The position numbers and the translations under genes were made by a program. The notes beneath the pieces are model-generated. The model saw nothing but the letters and a program-made list of their open reading frames with translations, was not told where the DNA came from and ran no database searches. Shown here one piece after another: positions 19,655 to 27,940 of a stretch of DNA of 64,000 nt; the stretch's first letter is position 1; each line of letters starts with the position of its first letter. Origin of the DNA: Alphaproteobacteria bacterium (GTDB taxonomy: Bacteria; Myxococcota_A; UBA796; UBA2385). The stretch covers positions 1-64,000 of the forward strand of contig JACKEY010000013.1 of the NCBI GenBank assembly GCA_020632755.1, read 5' to 3'.

Positions 19655-20589
19655 TGGCCTTCCTGTCCCGCCGCATGGCCTGGGCGGTGGTCACCCTGTG
19701 GCTGGTGGTCAGCGGCAGCTTCGTGCTGGCCTATGTGATGCCGGCCAGCGACCCGGCCCGCATGATGGCCGGGCCCCACGCCAGCGCCGAGGTCGTGCAG
19801 CGCATCCGCACCGAGCTGTACCTGGATCGCCCGCTGCCCGAACAGTACGTCCGCTACGTCGGCCGCGTCGCCCACGGCGACCTGGGACAGTCCTACCGCA
19901 ACAAGGAACCGGTCACGGCCGCCCTGGCCCGGTCGCTGCCCTGGACCGCGCTCATCGCCGTCGGCGCCAGCCTGGTGCAGCTGCTGATCGGCGTGCCGAT
20001 CGGACTGTTCGCGGCCCTGCGCCGCCGCAGCCTGGCCGACGCCGCCGCCATGGCCGTCGCCCTGGTCGGCATCTCCGCGCCGACCTTCCTGACGGGCCTG
20101 GGCATCATGTACGTCTTCGGCTTCCAGCTGGGCTGGTTCCCGCTGGGCGGGCTGGGGGACGGCTTCTTCGGCGCCCTGCGCTCGGCCGTGCTGCCCAGCC
20201 TGACCCTGGGCATCGCCGGCGCCGCCTACTACTCGCGCCTGACCCGCGGCGAGTACCTGGACGTGGCCAGCCGCGACTTCATGCGCACGGCGCGCGCCAA
20301 GGGTCTGTCCGAGCGCCTGGTCGTGCTCAAGCACGGCATGCGCAACGCGCTCATCCCCGTCGTGACCTTCTTCGGCATCGACCTGGGCGTGCTGCTGGGC
20401 GGCGCGGTCGTCACCGAGACCATCTTCGCCTGGCCGGGCATGGGCAAGCTGGCCATCGACAGCGTGCTGCAGCAGGACTTCCCCGTGATGCTGGGCTGCG
20501 TCGTCGTCGCCAGCGCGGCGATCGTGACCGCCAACCTGGTGGTCGACCTGGTCTACGCGTGGCTGGACCCGCGGATCCGGCTGGGCTGA
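19651..20589 (+). CDS. Peptide ABC transporter permease (DppB/OppB type)
   Basis: A 312-residue permease. It has the OppB N-terminal helix, a PASDPARMMAGPHAS segment, six predicted membrane helices and the EAA loop MRTARAKGLSERLVVLKHGMRN. It ends in DLVYAWLDPRIRLG, the classical C-terminus of the family. The ATG at 19651 overlaps the binding-protein stop. It forms the heterodimeric channel with the 17130 permease. ATP-binding subunits must be encoded elsewhere or shared with another system. Confidence 0.92.
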   Translation: MMAFLSRRMAWAVVTLWLVVSGSFVLAYVMPASDPARMMAGPHASAEVVQRIRTELYLDRPLPEQYVRYVGRVAHGDLGQSYRNKEPVTAALARSLPWTALIAVGASLVQLLIGVPIGLFAALRRRSLADAAAMAVALVGISAPTFLTGLGIMYVFGFQLGWFPLGGLGDGFFGALRSAVLPSLTLGIAGAAYYSRLTRGEYLDVASRDFMRTARAKGLSERLVVLKHGMRNALIPVVTFFGIDLGVLLGGAVVTETIFAWPGMGKLAIDSVLQQDFPVMLGCVVVASAAIVTANLVVDLVYAWLDPRIRLG

Positions 20590-20614
20590 GGGCGGGGCGC
20601 TGGGTGAGGGTGGT

Positions 20615-22057
20615 TCAGAGGGGGAGGCGCCAGGCGACGAGGGGATCGTCCACGACGCCGCTCCCCTGCAGCACCCACGCGCCGCCGGCGATGGAGAGGA
20701 CGGTCTGCGCGGGAGGCGTCGGCGACAGGCAGATCGCACTGTCCACGGTCACTCTCGACCCGTCGCCTTGCCAGCGGGCCAGGGCGCCCAGGTCGTCGTC
20801 GAACAGGGACGCGTCCTGCATGCTCCAGACATCCCCGTCCCCGGCCACGGCCAGCAGCCGATGGCGCGTCGGGGTCGGATACCGAGCGCCCGTGCGCGGT
20901 TCGACGAGGACGATGTCGCCGTCGCCGGTCGGATCGACCGGGAACACGGGGGCGTTCGGGCCGGGAATCGGCGGTCCCTGGACCCGCCCGCCGCTCTCGC
21001 CGATGCTTGGGGGGCAACTGTCGATCCCTCCGGCTTCCAGATCCCACACGACCAGACCGCAGCCGTCGGGGTCGTCCTGCCGGTCGACCTCGCCCAGCCA
21101 CAGTCTTCCCTCGCCATCCAGGAAGCCCCACCAAGGGAAGTCCGTCAGGGCCGACGGGAGTCGGTAGGTGGCGCGGACGCCGTCGGGTCCTACCAGCCGG
21201 GCGAGCACGCGGTCGAGCGCCGCATCGCCCGAGAGCACGACGACGACGTCGGGGCCCGGCATGACCCGCAGCCAGGACACCTCGCCCAGGTCCAGGTCGA
21301 CCCGGGCCGAAGGAGTGTCGGACCAGGGCACGGAGAAGTCCAGCTGCAGGGGAACGAAGGCCGTTGGGTCGTGACCCGGCCCGCGGGGGTGCCACCCCAC
21401 GACCAGCTCGCGGTCGGTGTTCGCCAGGGCACGCCATGGCAGGCCCTGCGTCGACGGGAAGGGTTCCCAGACCTCAGGGTCGGGAAGGGGGGTGAAGTCG
21501 ACGGCCAGGACCGGCGGCGTCCAGGTTGGAAAGATCACGTCGCGGAACCAGTCGACCTCGGGGTTGGACCATGGGACGCCGCACTGCTCGTGGACCGCAC
21601 GCTGGAGCGTGTCGTCGAGCTGCACGAACTCGCAGTGTTCGGCGAACACCTCGCGGATGCGGCTGTTCTCGGACCGGTAGAGGTCCGGGTTGGCGACCGT
21701 GTCCGGGTCGAACAGATCCGGACGGTCCAGGGACACGTCGCCCAGGCGCCGGTCGACGGCGTGACAGAGCTCGTGCACGGTCGTCTGCGCCGCATCGCGT
21801 GGGCGGACGCGAATGGTCTGCGACGTCGGGTTGTAGAACCCCTGCAGGCTGCGCCCCATCGCATTGACCTCGTCCTGCACGACCACCCGGTCCACGCAGG
21901 CCCCGTCCAGCCCCGTGCTGGCGTCGAACCAGTCGATGACGCCCTGGATCGCGTCGACCCGCTCGGCGGAGAGTCCTGCGTCCGTCGCATCGACGATCCG
22001 CATCTCGTCGAAGCTCGGACAGCCGCAGGCGGCCAGCAGCAGGATCAGGGGGAGCAT
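20615..22057 (-). CDS. Lipoprotein with HExxH metallopeptidase motif and propeller-like C-terminus
   Basis: A 480-residue lipoprotein with the Cys at residue 11 (LLAAC) after an uncharged signal peptide. An HELCH motif (95-99) preceded by TTV is a zinc-peptidase signature. Glu residues in REVFAEHCEF (about 135-144) could supply the third ligand. The remaining 300 residues are rich in short beta strands and repeated Trp/Asp segments, suggesting a propeller or beta sandwich. No named family was recognised. It starts three bases after the stop of the beta-helix lipoprotein, so both are probably made together at the surface. Substrate and activity are unknown. Confidence 0.6.
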   Translation of the reverse strand: MLPLILLLAACGCPSFDEMRIVDATDAGLSAERVDAIQGVIDWFDASTGLDGACVDRVVVQDEVNAMGRSLQGFYNPTSQTIRVRPRDAAQTTVHELCHAVDRRLGDVSLDRPDLFDPDTVANPDLYRSENSRIREVFAEHCEFVQLDDTLQRAVHEQCGVPWSNPEVDWFRDVIFPTWTPPVLAVDFTPLPDPEVWEPFPSTQGLPWRALANTDRELVVGWHPRGPGHDPTAFVPLQLDFSVPWSDTPSARVDLDLGEVSWLRVMPGPDVVVVLSGDAALDRVLARLVGPDGVRATYRLPSALTDFPWWGFLDGEGRLWLGEVDRQDDPDGCGLVVWDLEAGGIDSCPPSIGESGGRVQGPPIPGPNAPVFPVDPTGDGDIVLVEPRTGARYPTPTRHRLLAVAGDGDVWSMQDASLFDDDLGALARWQGDGSRVTVDSAICLSPTPPAQTVLSIAGGAWVLQGSGVVDDPLVAWRLPL

Positions 22058-22060
22058 GGG

Positions 22061-23371
22061 TCAGTCCAGCGCGTACGGACCGCCGTAGGCCCCGAGATCG
22101 TTCTGGGTGCCGTCGGGGTCGTCCCGGTCGGCGTCGGGGTCGCCTGCATCGACGCCGGGGCTGCGGGACTGCAGGTGGTAGTCGTCGGCGTCGCGGTCGA
22201 CGAACAGCGGGTCGTCGTCGCTGTTGTGGTCGTCGTCGGGACAGAGGGCGGACAGGCGGCCGGGGGTGCTGCTGCCTTCGCTGCCGAAGATGATGTTGTA
22301 GCGGCAGTCTCCGGCCAGGGACTCGCTGCCGGCGAAGGTGTTGTCGCCCTCGGCAGGGTGGGCGACGATGTTGGACACGAAGACCAGGTCGTGGGCGGTG
22401 CCCATGCGCAGGTTGGCGCCCTTGCCCGCGCTCGCGTGGTTGCCCGCGAGGGTGTTGTTGCGCAGGCTGACGCCGAGACCGCTGTCGCCCGACTGGATGG
22501 ACAGACCGGCGTAGTTGCTCGCGCGGTTGCCGACGATCAGGTTGCCGTCTGCGTCGATGCCAGCGCCCCCGCCGAGCATCACCCCGCCCGCGTTCGTGTT
22601 GGCTTCGTTGTCGCGGATGACGTTGCGGTACAGGGCCAGCATGCTGCTGCTGCCCGAGATCGACACGCCGCCACCGTACTCGGCGTCGTTGTCCTCGATG
22701 ATGCAGTCGATGATGGTCGCCTTGGCATCGTGCACGGTCACGCCTCCGCCGGGGTGCCAGCCCGAGCCGCTGCCGTTGCGCCCCCCGGTGATCGTGAACC
22801 CCTGCAGGCCAGTGGTCGCGACCGCGCCGCCACCGTCGAAGGTGACGGTCGTTCCCAGGGACTGTCCGTCGATGATCGTGACCTCGGGACCGTCGGATGC
22901 GACGAGCCAGACCTCGTGGTCGCCGAAGGCGATGTTCTCGCGGTAGGTGCCCGGACAGACGGTCAGCACGGAGCCATCGGCGGCCGACGAGATCGCTTCC
23001 TGCAGCTCCACATAGGGCGCCGCACCGTCATCGCACACGTCCCAGTCGCTGCCGCCGCCGTCGCTGCCGCCGCTGTCCACCCCGCCGTCGCCCGTGCCGC
23101 CGTCTCCGGTGCCGCCGTCGCCCGTGCCGCCATCTCCGGTGCCGCCGTCTCCGGTTCCACCGTCTCCGGTGCCGCCGTCTCCGGTGCCGCCGTCTCCGGT
23201 GCCGCCGTCTCCGGTGCCGCCGTCGGAGACCCCGCTGTCAGTGGTGTCGCCGGTGCCATCGTCGCTGCCGTCGTCCTCCAGGCACAGTCCGTCCTCGTTC
23301 ATCACGAAGCCGTCGGGACAGTCTTCGGCCTTGTCGCCACAGGCGACGACCAACAGCAGGAGCGGGAGCAT
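22061..23371 (-). CDS. Surface lipoprotein with parallel beta-helix domain
   Basis: A 436-residue lipoprotein with the Cys at residue 11 after MLPLLLLVVA. A GDGGT repeat linker (about residues 47-97) precedes a right-handed parallel beta-helix (about 115-400). The helix is seen as recurring N-rich turns such as NVIRDN, NLIVGNRAS and NNTLAGNHAS. The tail SPGVDAGDPDAD is typical of such proteins in this lineage. It is probably exposed on the outer membrane; a polysaccharide-binding role is only a guess. GGAGG lies four bases before the ATG, and a GGTAGGCT promoter element lies at 23392-23399. Confidence 0.78.
   Translation of the reverse strand: MLPLLLLVVACGDKAEDCPDGFVMNEDGLCLEDDGSDDGTGDTTDSGVSDGGTGDGGTGDGGTGDGGTGDGGTGDGGTGDGGTGDGGTGDGGTGDGGVDSGGSDGGGSDWDVCDDGAAPYVELQEAISSAADGSVLTVCPGTYRENIAFGDHEVWLVASDGPEVTIIDGQSLGTTVTFDGGGAVATTGLQGFTITGGRNGSGSGWHPGGGVTVHDAKATIIDCIIEDNDAEYGGGVSISGSSSMLALYRNVIRDNEANTNAGGVMLGGGAGIDADGNLIVGNRASNYAGLSIQSGDSGLGVSLRNNTLAGNHASAGKGANLRMGTAHDLVFVSNIVAHPAEGDNTFAGSESLAGDCRYNIIFGSEGSSTPGRLSALCPDDDHNSDDDPLFVDRDADDYHLQSRSPGVDAGDPDADRDDPDGTQNDLGAYGGPYALD
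23082..23216. repeat. 15-bp coding minisatellite encoding the GDGGT linker
   Basis: Nine consecutive 15-base units (consensus CCGCCGTCTCCGGTG on the + strand) plus a partial tenth. They are in frame and add five residues per unit. Variants are mostly third-position, so selection keeps the peptide. Copy number is likely to vary by slippage. Confidence 0.85.
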
Positions 23372-23391
23372 GGGACCTCCGATGTGGGCCC

Positions 23392-23399
23392 AGCCTACC
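23392..23399 (-). promoter_or_regulatory. -10-like element of the beta-helix lipoprotein
   Basis: GGTAGGCT, about 20 bases upstream of the ATG. It matches the window's recurring extended -10 motif. Confidence 0.4.
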
Positions 23400-23443
23400 G
23401 CAGGCCAGCCTGGCCTCGCGCCTTCGAGCCAACGCCCCCGCGC

Positions 23444-24496
23444 TCAGCCCGGCAGCCGCCCCTGCTCGACCAGCAGCTCGAGGTTGGCGATGGCCGCGCC
23501 CGCCGCGCCGCGGACGGTGTTGTGGGCCAGGGCGTAGAGCTTGACGCCCATGATCTCGCAGCGCTCGATGCGGCCGACCACCAGGGCCATGCCGTCGCCC
23601 AGGTCGACGTCGAAGCGGGGGGAGGGGCGATCGCGGCGGGCCTGGAGCTCGACGAGGGGGGAGGGGGTGCTGGGGAGGCGGGGGCCGAAGCCCTGCCAGT
23701 CGGCGAGGGCCTGCTGCACGTCGGCGGCGGAGGGGTCGCCGGCCAGGCGCACGTGCACGCCGAGGAGGTGGCCGTCGGCGGTGGGCACCCGCACGCAGCG
23801 GGCGCTGACCGGGAAGACCGCCGCGTCGCCGGCGTCGCCCAGGATCTTCTGCGGCTCTTCCCGCAGCTTCTCCTCTTCGTTGCCGGGGTGGGGGTGCACG
23901 CTGCCGACCATGTCCCAGGCGCTCTCGCCGGGGTAGCCGGCGCCGCTCACGGCCTGCCAGGTGCTGACGATGGCCGCCTGCACGCCCCAGCGGCGGTGCA
24001 GGGGGGCGAGGGCCATGGCGAGCGGGATGGCACAGCAGTTGGGGTTGGCGACGATGTAGCCGCGGGCCGGGTCGCCGCCGGTCTGGCGGTCGACGAGGGC
24101 GGTGTGGTCGGGGTTGACCTCGGGCACGACGAGCGGGACGTCGGGGTCCATGCGGAAGGCGCTGGCGTTGGTGACCACGGCGAAGCCGGCGTCACGGAAG
24201 GCGGTCTCGGTCTGCCGCGCGACGCTGCTGTCCAGGGCGGAGAGGGCCACGCGGACGCCGGCCGGCACCCGGTCGGGCAGGCACTCGTGCACCGGCAGAT
24301 CGGCGACGCCGGCGGGCATGCGGCCGGGCAGGCGCCAGGTGGTGGCTTCGGCGTAGGGCTTGCCGGCGCTGCGCTCGCTGGCGCCGAGCCAGGCGATGGT
24401 GAACCAGGGGTGGTCGGCCAGGCGCTGGATCATGCGCTGGCCCACCATGCCGGTGGCGCCCAGGATGGCGACGGGGACGGGGGCGTGGGGGGGCAT
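23444..24496 (-). CDS. asd: Aspartate-semialdehyde dehydrogenase
   Basis: Catalyses NADPH-dependent reduction of aspartyl phosphate to aspartate semialdehyde, the branch point to lysine/diaminopimelate, threonine and methionine. The 350-residue protein has the Rossmann motif ILGATGMVGQRM, active-site Cys in ANPNCCAIPL and the RVPTADGH segment. The overall pattern resembles the archaeal/fungal-like branch rather than the E. coli type. GAGG lies five bases before the ATG. Its pathway partners dapA and dapB lie 9 kb to the right in the same orientation. It is divergent from the PfaD-like gene. Confidence 0.92.
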   Translation of the reverse strand: MPPHAPVPVAILGATGMVGQRMIQRLADHPWFTIAWLGASERSAGKPYAEATTWRLPGRMPAGVADLPVHECLPDRVPAGVRVALSALDSSVARQTETAFRDAGFAVVTNASAFRMDPDVPLVVPEVNPDHTALVDRQTGGDPARGYIVANPNCCAIPLAMALAPLHRRWGVQAAIVSTWQAVSGAGYPGESAWDMVGSVHPHPGNEEEKLREEPQKILGDAGDAAVFPVSARCVRVPTADGHLLGVHVRLAGDPSAADVQQALADWQGFGPRLPSTPSPLVELQARRDRPSPRFDVDLGDGMALVVGRIERCEIMGVKLYALAHNTVRGAAGAAIANLELLVEQGRLPG

Positions 24497-24541
24497 CTGG
24501 ACCTCGGCGCGGGGACCCGGACCCGGGGGGAGCGGTTCGGG

Positions 24542-24557
24542 CAGCGGTATCCCGCTG
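24542..24557. promoter_or_regulatory. Palindrome between asd and the PfaD-like gene
   Basis: CAGCGG-TATC-CCGCTG is a perfect 6-base dyad midway between the divergent starts. It overlaps a GATACCG -10-like string for asd. Its function as an operator is inference. Confidence 0.3.
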
Positions 24558-24562
24558 GTCCT

Positions 24563-24570
24563 GGTTAGTC
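24563..24570 (+). promoter_or_regulatory. -10-like element of the PfaD-like gene
   Basis: GGTTAGTC, followed by a pyrimidine-rich leader of about 55 bases leading to GGAG and the GTG start. Confidence 0.35.
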
Positions 24571-24632
24571 GGCCCCTTCCGCCTGCGGGTTCCCTCCTCG
24601 GGACCGCCCCTCCTCCTCCCCTGGAGCTCTCC

Positions 24633-26420
24633 GTGTCCGACGCCCGCGCCGCCCAGATCGCGGAGACCTGGCCCGCCCGCACCGTCCGCCTGTCGTCCGG
24701 GGGCGCGGCGGCAGGATCCGGGGGCCTGGCCGACGCCGTGGATCGAGTCGGTGTGCCGCCGCTGGCTGCGCTGCTGGCCGACGGCGAGGTGGTCACCCTC
24801 GAAGACGAAGGCGTGGTGCTGGAGGTGCGTCGCGAGGGCGGGCAGGCCGTGATGCGGGCCGCCTGGAAGGGCGGGCCGGCCTACGAGGAGCGGTTCTTCG
24901 TCGAGGCGCCTCCCGCCGCGGTGTCGGCGCCGCGCGCTCGGGATCTTGCCGCCCTGCTGCACGACCTGGCCCAGCCGCTCTACGTCGACGCCGACGGGGC
25001 CGTTGGAACCCGGCTGCCGGCCTCGCTGCGCGGCGTGGTGCCCGCCCGGCCCATCGGCTCGCTGGGCGCGGCGTCCTTCCGCCAGGCCCACGGCGTGCGC
25101 GCGGCCTACGTCGCCGGCGCGATGGCCGGCGGCATCGCCAGCGAGGAGCTGGTGCTGGCCATGGCGCACAGCGGGCTGCTGTCGTTCTTCGGGGCGGGCG
25201 GGCTGCCGCTGCCGCGGGTGCAGCAGGCGCTGGATCGGCTGTCGCGCGAGGCCGCCGGCCGGCCCTGGGGCATGAACCTGCTGCACAACCCCGTCGAGCC
25301 GGCGGTCGAGGCCGAGACCGTGCAGCGCTACCTGGACGCCGGGGTGCGTACGATCTCGGCCAGCGCCTTCATGGGGCTGACCCCGGCGGTGGTGCGCTTC
25401 CGCTTCGCCGGGGTGCGCGAGCAGGGCGGCCAGGTCGTGACCGACCAGCGGGTCTTCGCGAAGGTCAGCCGGCCCGAGACGGCCGCCGCCTTCATGGGGC
25501 CGCCGACGGACTCGATCCTGGCCGAGCTGGTCGCGGCGGGCCACCTGACGGCCGGCCAGGCGAAGCTCGCCGCCACCCTGCCCGTGGCCAACGACATCAC
25601 GCTGGAAGGCGACAGCGGCGGCCACACGGATCGGCGGCCGCTGGTGGCCATGCTGCCGGTGGTGCTGCGCCTGCGGGACCGGCTGGCTGCCGAGCACGGC
25701 TTCACCCTGCGGGTGGGCGCGGCCGGCGGCCTGGGCGACCCGACCAGCCTGCGCGGCGCCCTGGCGATGGGTGCGGACTACGTGCTGACCGGATCGGTCA
25801 ACCAGGCGACGGTCGAGGCCGGGACCAGCGACATGGTGAAGGAGCTGCTGGCCCAGGCGGCCGTGGTCGACGTGGCCACCGGGGCCGCGCCGGACATGTT
25901 CGAGCTCGGCGCCCACGTCCAGGTCCTGTCGCGGGGCACGATGTACGCCCAGCGCAGCAAGCAGCTGCACGAGCTGTGGCGGTCCCACGCCGGCATCGAC
26001 GACCTGCCGCCGGCCGTGCGGGCCAAGCTCGAGAAGCAGGTCTTCCAGCGCTCACTGGACGACGTGTGGACCGAGACCCGGGCCTTCTGGCAGCAGCAGG
26101 ATCCCGCGCAGGTCACCCGGGCGGACGCCGACCCCCGCCACCGGATGGCCCTGTGTTTCCGCTGGTACCTGGGGCTCAGCAGCCGCTGGGCCCGTGCGGG
26201 TGCCGCCGAGCGCAAGCGCGACTTCCAGGTCTGGTGCGGCCCGGCCATGGGCCTGTTCAACGACTGGGTCGCCGGAAGCTGGCTGGAGCCCCTGTCGGCC
26301 CGGACGGTGGTGGCCGTGGCCGACGCGCTGCTGCACGGCGCCGCGGTGGCCGAGCGGGCCCGCGGCCTGGCCGAGCTCGGTGTGGCCGTGCCCGACGTCA
26401 GCCGGCCGTGGCGGGCCTGA
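24633..26420 (+). CDS. pfaD: PfaD-family enoyl reductase (PUFA/polyketide type)
   Basis: A 595-residue FMN TIM-barrel protein of the 2-nitropropane dioxygenase/PfaD group. Markers are FFGAGGLPLPRV (from 185), GMNLLHNP, the phosphate-binding GGLGDPTSLRGALAMGADYVLTGS region and the family-typical CGPAMGLFNDWV near residue 530. PfaD proteins supply trans-acting enoyl reduction to polyunsaturated fatty acid synthases and some polyketide synthases. No pfaA/B/C genes are nearby, so its partner synthase is elsewhere or lost. GTG 24633 has GGAG six bases upstream. Its 3' end overlaps the convergent DUF1971 gene by 23 bases. The symbol is by family only. Confidence 0.85.
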   Translation: MSDARAAQIAETWPARTVRLSSGGAAAGSGGLADAVDRVGVPPLAALLADGEVVTLEDEGVVLEVRREGGQAVMRAAWKGGPAYEERFFVEAPPAAVSAPRARDLAALLHDLAQPLYVDADGAVGTRLPASLRGVVPARPIGSLGAASFRQAHGVRAAYVAGAMAGGIASEELVLAMAHSGLLSFFGAGGLPLPRVQQALDRLSREAAGRPWGMNLLHNPVEPAVEAETVQRYLDAGVRTISASAFMGLTPAVVRFRFAGVREQGGQVVTDQRVFAKVSRPETAAAFMGPPTDSILAELVAAGHLTAGQAKLAATLPVANDITLEGDSGGHTDRRPLVAMLPVVLRLRDRLAAEHGFTLRVGAAGGLGDPTSLRGALAMGADYVLTGSVNQATVEAGTSDMVKELLAQAAVVDVATGAAPDMFELGAHVQVLSRGTMYAQRSKQLHELWRSHAGIDDLPPAVRAKLEKQVFQRSLDDVWTETRAFWQQQDPAQVTRADADPRHRMALCFRWYLGLSSRWARAGAAERKRDFQVWCGPAMGLFNDWVAGSWLEPLSARTVVAVADALLHGAAVAERARGLAELGVAVPDVSRPWRA

Positions 26421-26700
26421 CGCGCAGGAACTCGACCCGCACGACGAAGGGCCCGTCGCCCTCGAGGTGGTGGGTCGCCTGGGGCGGGATGATGCCCGGC
26501 ACCCCCGGCGCCAGCCGGAACCGACCGACGCCGTCGAGCACGTAGTCGACGGCCCCCTGGTCGACGACGGCGCGCCCCCAGACGTCCGCCTTCGTGCGGT
26601 GGTCGCCGCGGATGGCCGCGGGCAGGCTGTCCTGGTCCCACGGTCCGACGGTCTTGTAGACCGCTGCGTCCGCCGGCAGGGCCGGCATGCGCGGCGGCAT
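26398..26700 (-). CDS. DUF1971 (TehB N-terminal-like) small cupin protein
   Basis: A 100-residue protein matching the DUF1971 pattern seen at the N-terminus of some TehB proteins. It contains YKTVGPWDQDSLPAAIRGDHRTKADVWG, then IIPPQATHHLEGDGPFVVRVEF with the His pair of a cupin-like barrel. The role is unknown, with a link to tellurite resistance only by family history. The start overlaps the sigma-factor stop by ATGA, suggesting translational coupling. The 3' end overlaps the convergent PfaD-like gene. Confidence 0.75.
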   Translation of the reverse strand: MPPRMPALPADAAVYKTVGPWDQDSLPAAIRGDHRTKADVWGRAVVDQGAVDYVLDGVGRFRLAPGVPGIIPPQATHHLEGDGPFVVRVEFLRVRPATAG

Positions 26701-27698
26701 CACATCGCGGTGCGGAGGCGACCCAGGGCGCGGCGCTCGATCTGGCGGACGCGCTCGCGGGACAGGCCGAGCTCGCGGGCGATGCTGGCCATGTTGTGCT
26801 CGTCTTCGCCGTGCAGCCCGTAGTGCCGGTTGATGATGAACTTCTCGCGGTCGTCGAGGACCTCGTCGAAGACGTGGGCCACGCGGTCGAACATGCGCCG
26901 GGACTCGGTCAGGTCTTCGACGTCGTCGCCGTCCACGTCGGCCTCGAAGCGGTCTTCGAGCCGGTGGCCGTCTTCGTCTTCCTGGGACGAGGAGACCACG
27001 CCGCCGATGGACAGCAGGAACTTGGCGCGGGCGGCTTCGATGCCGACCTCTTCGGCCAGCTCGTCGACGCCGTACTCCTCGCCGTCGGTCTCGAAGCGGT
27101 CGGCGGCCCGGCGCAGGTTGCGCAGCTGCTCGACCGCGCCGCCGGGCAGGCGGACCATGCGGCCCTTGGTCTCGATGGACCGGGTCATCTGGGCGCGGAC
27201 CCACCACCGGGCGTAGGTCGAGAACCGGATGCCGCGGTCGGGATCGAAGCGGCTCGCCGCGCGCAGCAGGCCGATGAAGCCTTCCTGGACCAGGTCTTCT
27301 TCGGCCATCAGGCTGCAGGTGAGCTTGCGGGCCTCGCCGCGAGCGATGCGGATGCCGCTCATCGCGAGCTGCCAGCGCAGGGTCTCGCCGCGCTGCCAGG
27401 CGTTGCGGGCCGTGCGCGCGTCGGCGCGGACTTCGGGGTCGGCGTCGCCGTGCTCGCGGGCGTACTCCTCGAGGGCTTCCATCGCGACTTCCAGCCGCTT
27501 GACGGCGCCGCCGCGGGTCCGCTCGGCCCGGGTCGGGCGCTTGCGGAGGATCTGCTCGGCGCAGTCCCAGCCGGCCACGGCGGCGCGGGCTTCGCGCTCG
27601 GCGTCGCGGATCGCCCGGCCGAGGTCGGCTTCTTCCTGGGCGGAGAGGCGCACGTCGCGGGTGTCGTGGATGCTCTTGAGCTTGAGGGCGTCGATCAC
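26700..27698 (-). CDS. Sigma-70 family RNA polymerase sigma factor (no region 1.1)
   Basis: A 332-residue sigma factor. Region 2 (about 130-180) contains EDLVQEGFIGLLRAASRFDP and FSTYARWWVRAQM, and region 4 (about 300-330) ends in LSRERVRQIERRALGRLR. Region 3 is shortened and acidic. Region 1.1 is missing, so it belongs with alternative group 2/3 factors, possibly RpoH- or FliA-like in use. An Arg/Glu-rich N-terminal stretch of about 110 residues is atypical. GTG 27698 is the only start near the N-terminus. A candidate promoter is TTGCAA (27780-27785), 17 bases, CATCAT. Two strong hairpins lie just upstream. Confidence 0.88.
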   Translation of the reverse strand: MIDALKLKSIHDTRDVRLSAQEEADLGRAIRDAEREARAAVAGWDCAEQILRKRPTRAERTRGGAVKRLEVAMEALEEYAREHGDADPEVRADARTARNAWQRGETLRWQLAMSGIRIARGEARKLTCSLMAEEDLVQEGFIGLLRAASRFDPDRGIRFSTYARWWVRAQMTRSIETKGRMVRLPGGAVEQLRNLRRAADRFETDGEEYGVDELAEEVGIEAARAKFLLSIGGVVSSSQEDEDGHRLEDRFEADVDGDDVEDLTESRRMFDRVAHVFDEVLDDREKFIINRHYGLHGEDEHNMASIARELGLSRERVRQIERRALGRLRTAM

Positions 27699-27789
27699 GG
27701 GAGGTCCCGGGCGAAGGTCGATGCGAGCCCCCTGGCATGGGTCTCGCGCGCGTACGATGATGACAGCGACTGTGGGAGGTTGCAACACA

Positions 27790-27823
27790 CCAGAAGCAGG
27801 CGGCCGCAGGCCGCTGCTTCTGG
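27790..27823. terminator. Strong hairpin 1 in the sigma-factor upstream region
   Basis: CCAGAAGCA and GCGGCC pair with GGCCGC and TGCTTCTGG around a GCA loop, giving 15 pairs with one bulged G. There is no T-run. It may terminate the FTCD-DUF434 transcript arriving from the right, or act in the sigma-factor upstream region. Confidence 0.55.
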
Positions 27824-27824
27824 T

Positions 27825-27869
27825 CGCCGACTTGCAGCTGGTGGGCTTCGCCCACAGCTGAAGTCGGCG
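27825..27869. terminator. Strong hairpin 2, one base from hairpin 1
   Basis: CGCCGACTT ... CAGCTG ... TGGGC pairs with GCCCA ... CAGCTG-like and AAGTCGGCG around TTC, about 18-20 pairs with two bulges. It stacks directly on hairpin 1. Together they fill most of the 242-base gap between the DUF434 stop and the sigma factor. Confidence 0.55.
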
Positions 27870-27940
27870 GGACCGTGGGAAGGGGGGCGGTTCTCGTTGC
27901 GATCCTTGACCCGGACACGTGGGTCGGCAAGGGTCGTCCT

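Noticed and set aside
23082..23216. Regular repeats suggestive of a CRISPR array
   Set aside because: Units are 15 bases, contiguous without spacers and in frame, encoding a GDGGT linker.
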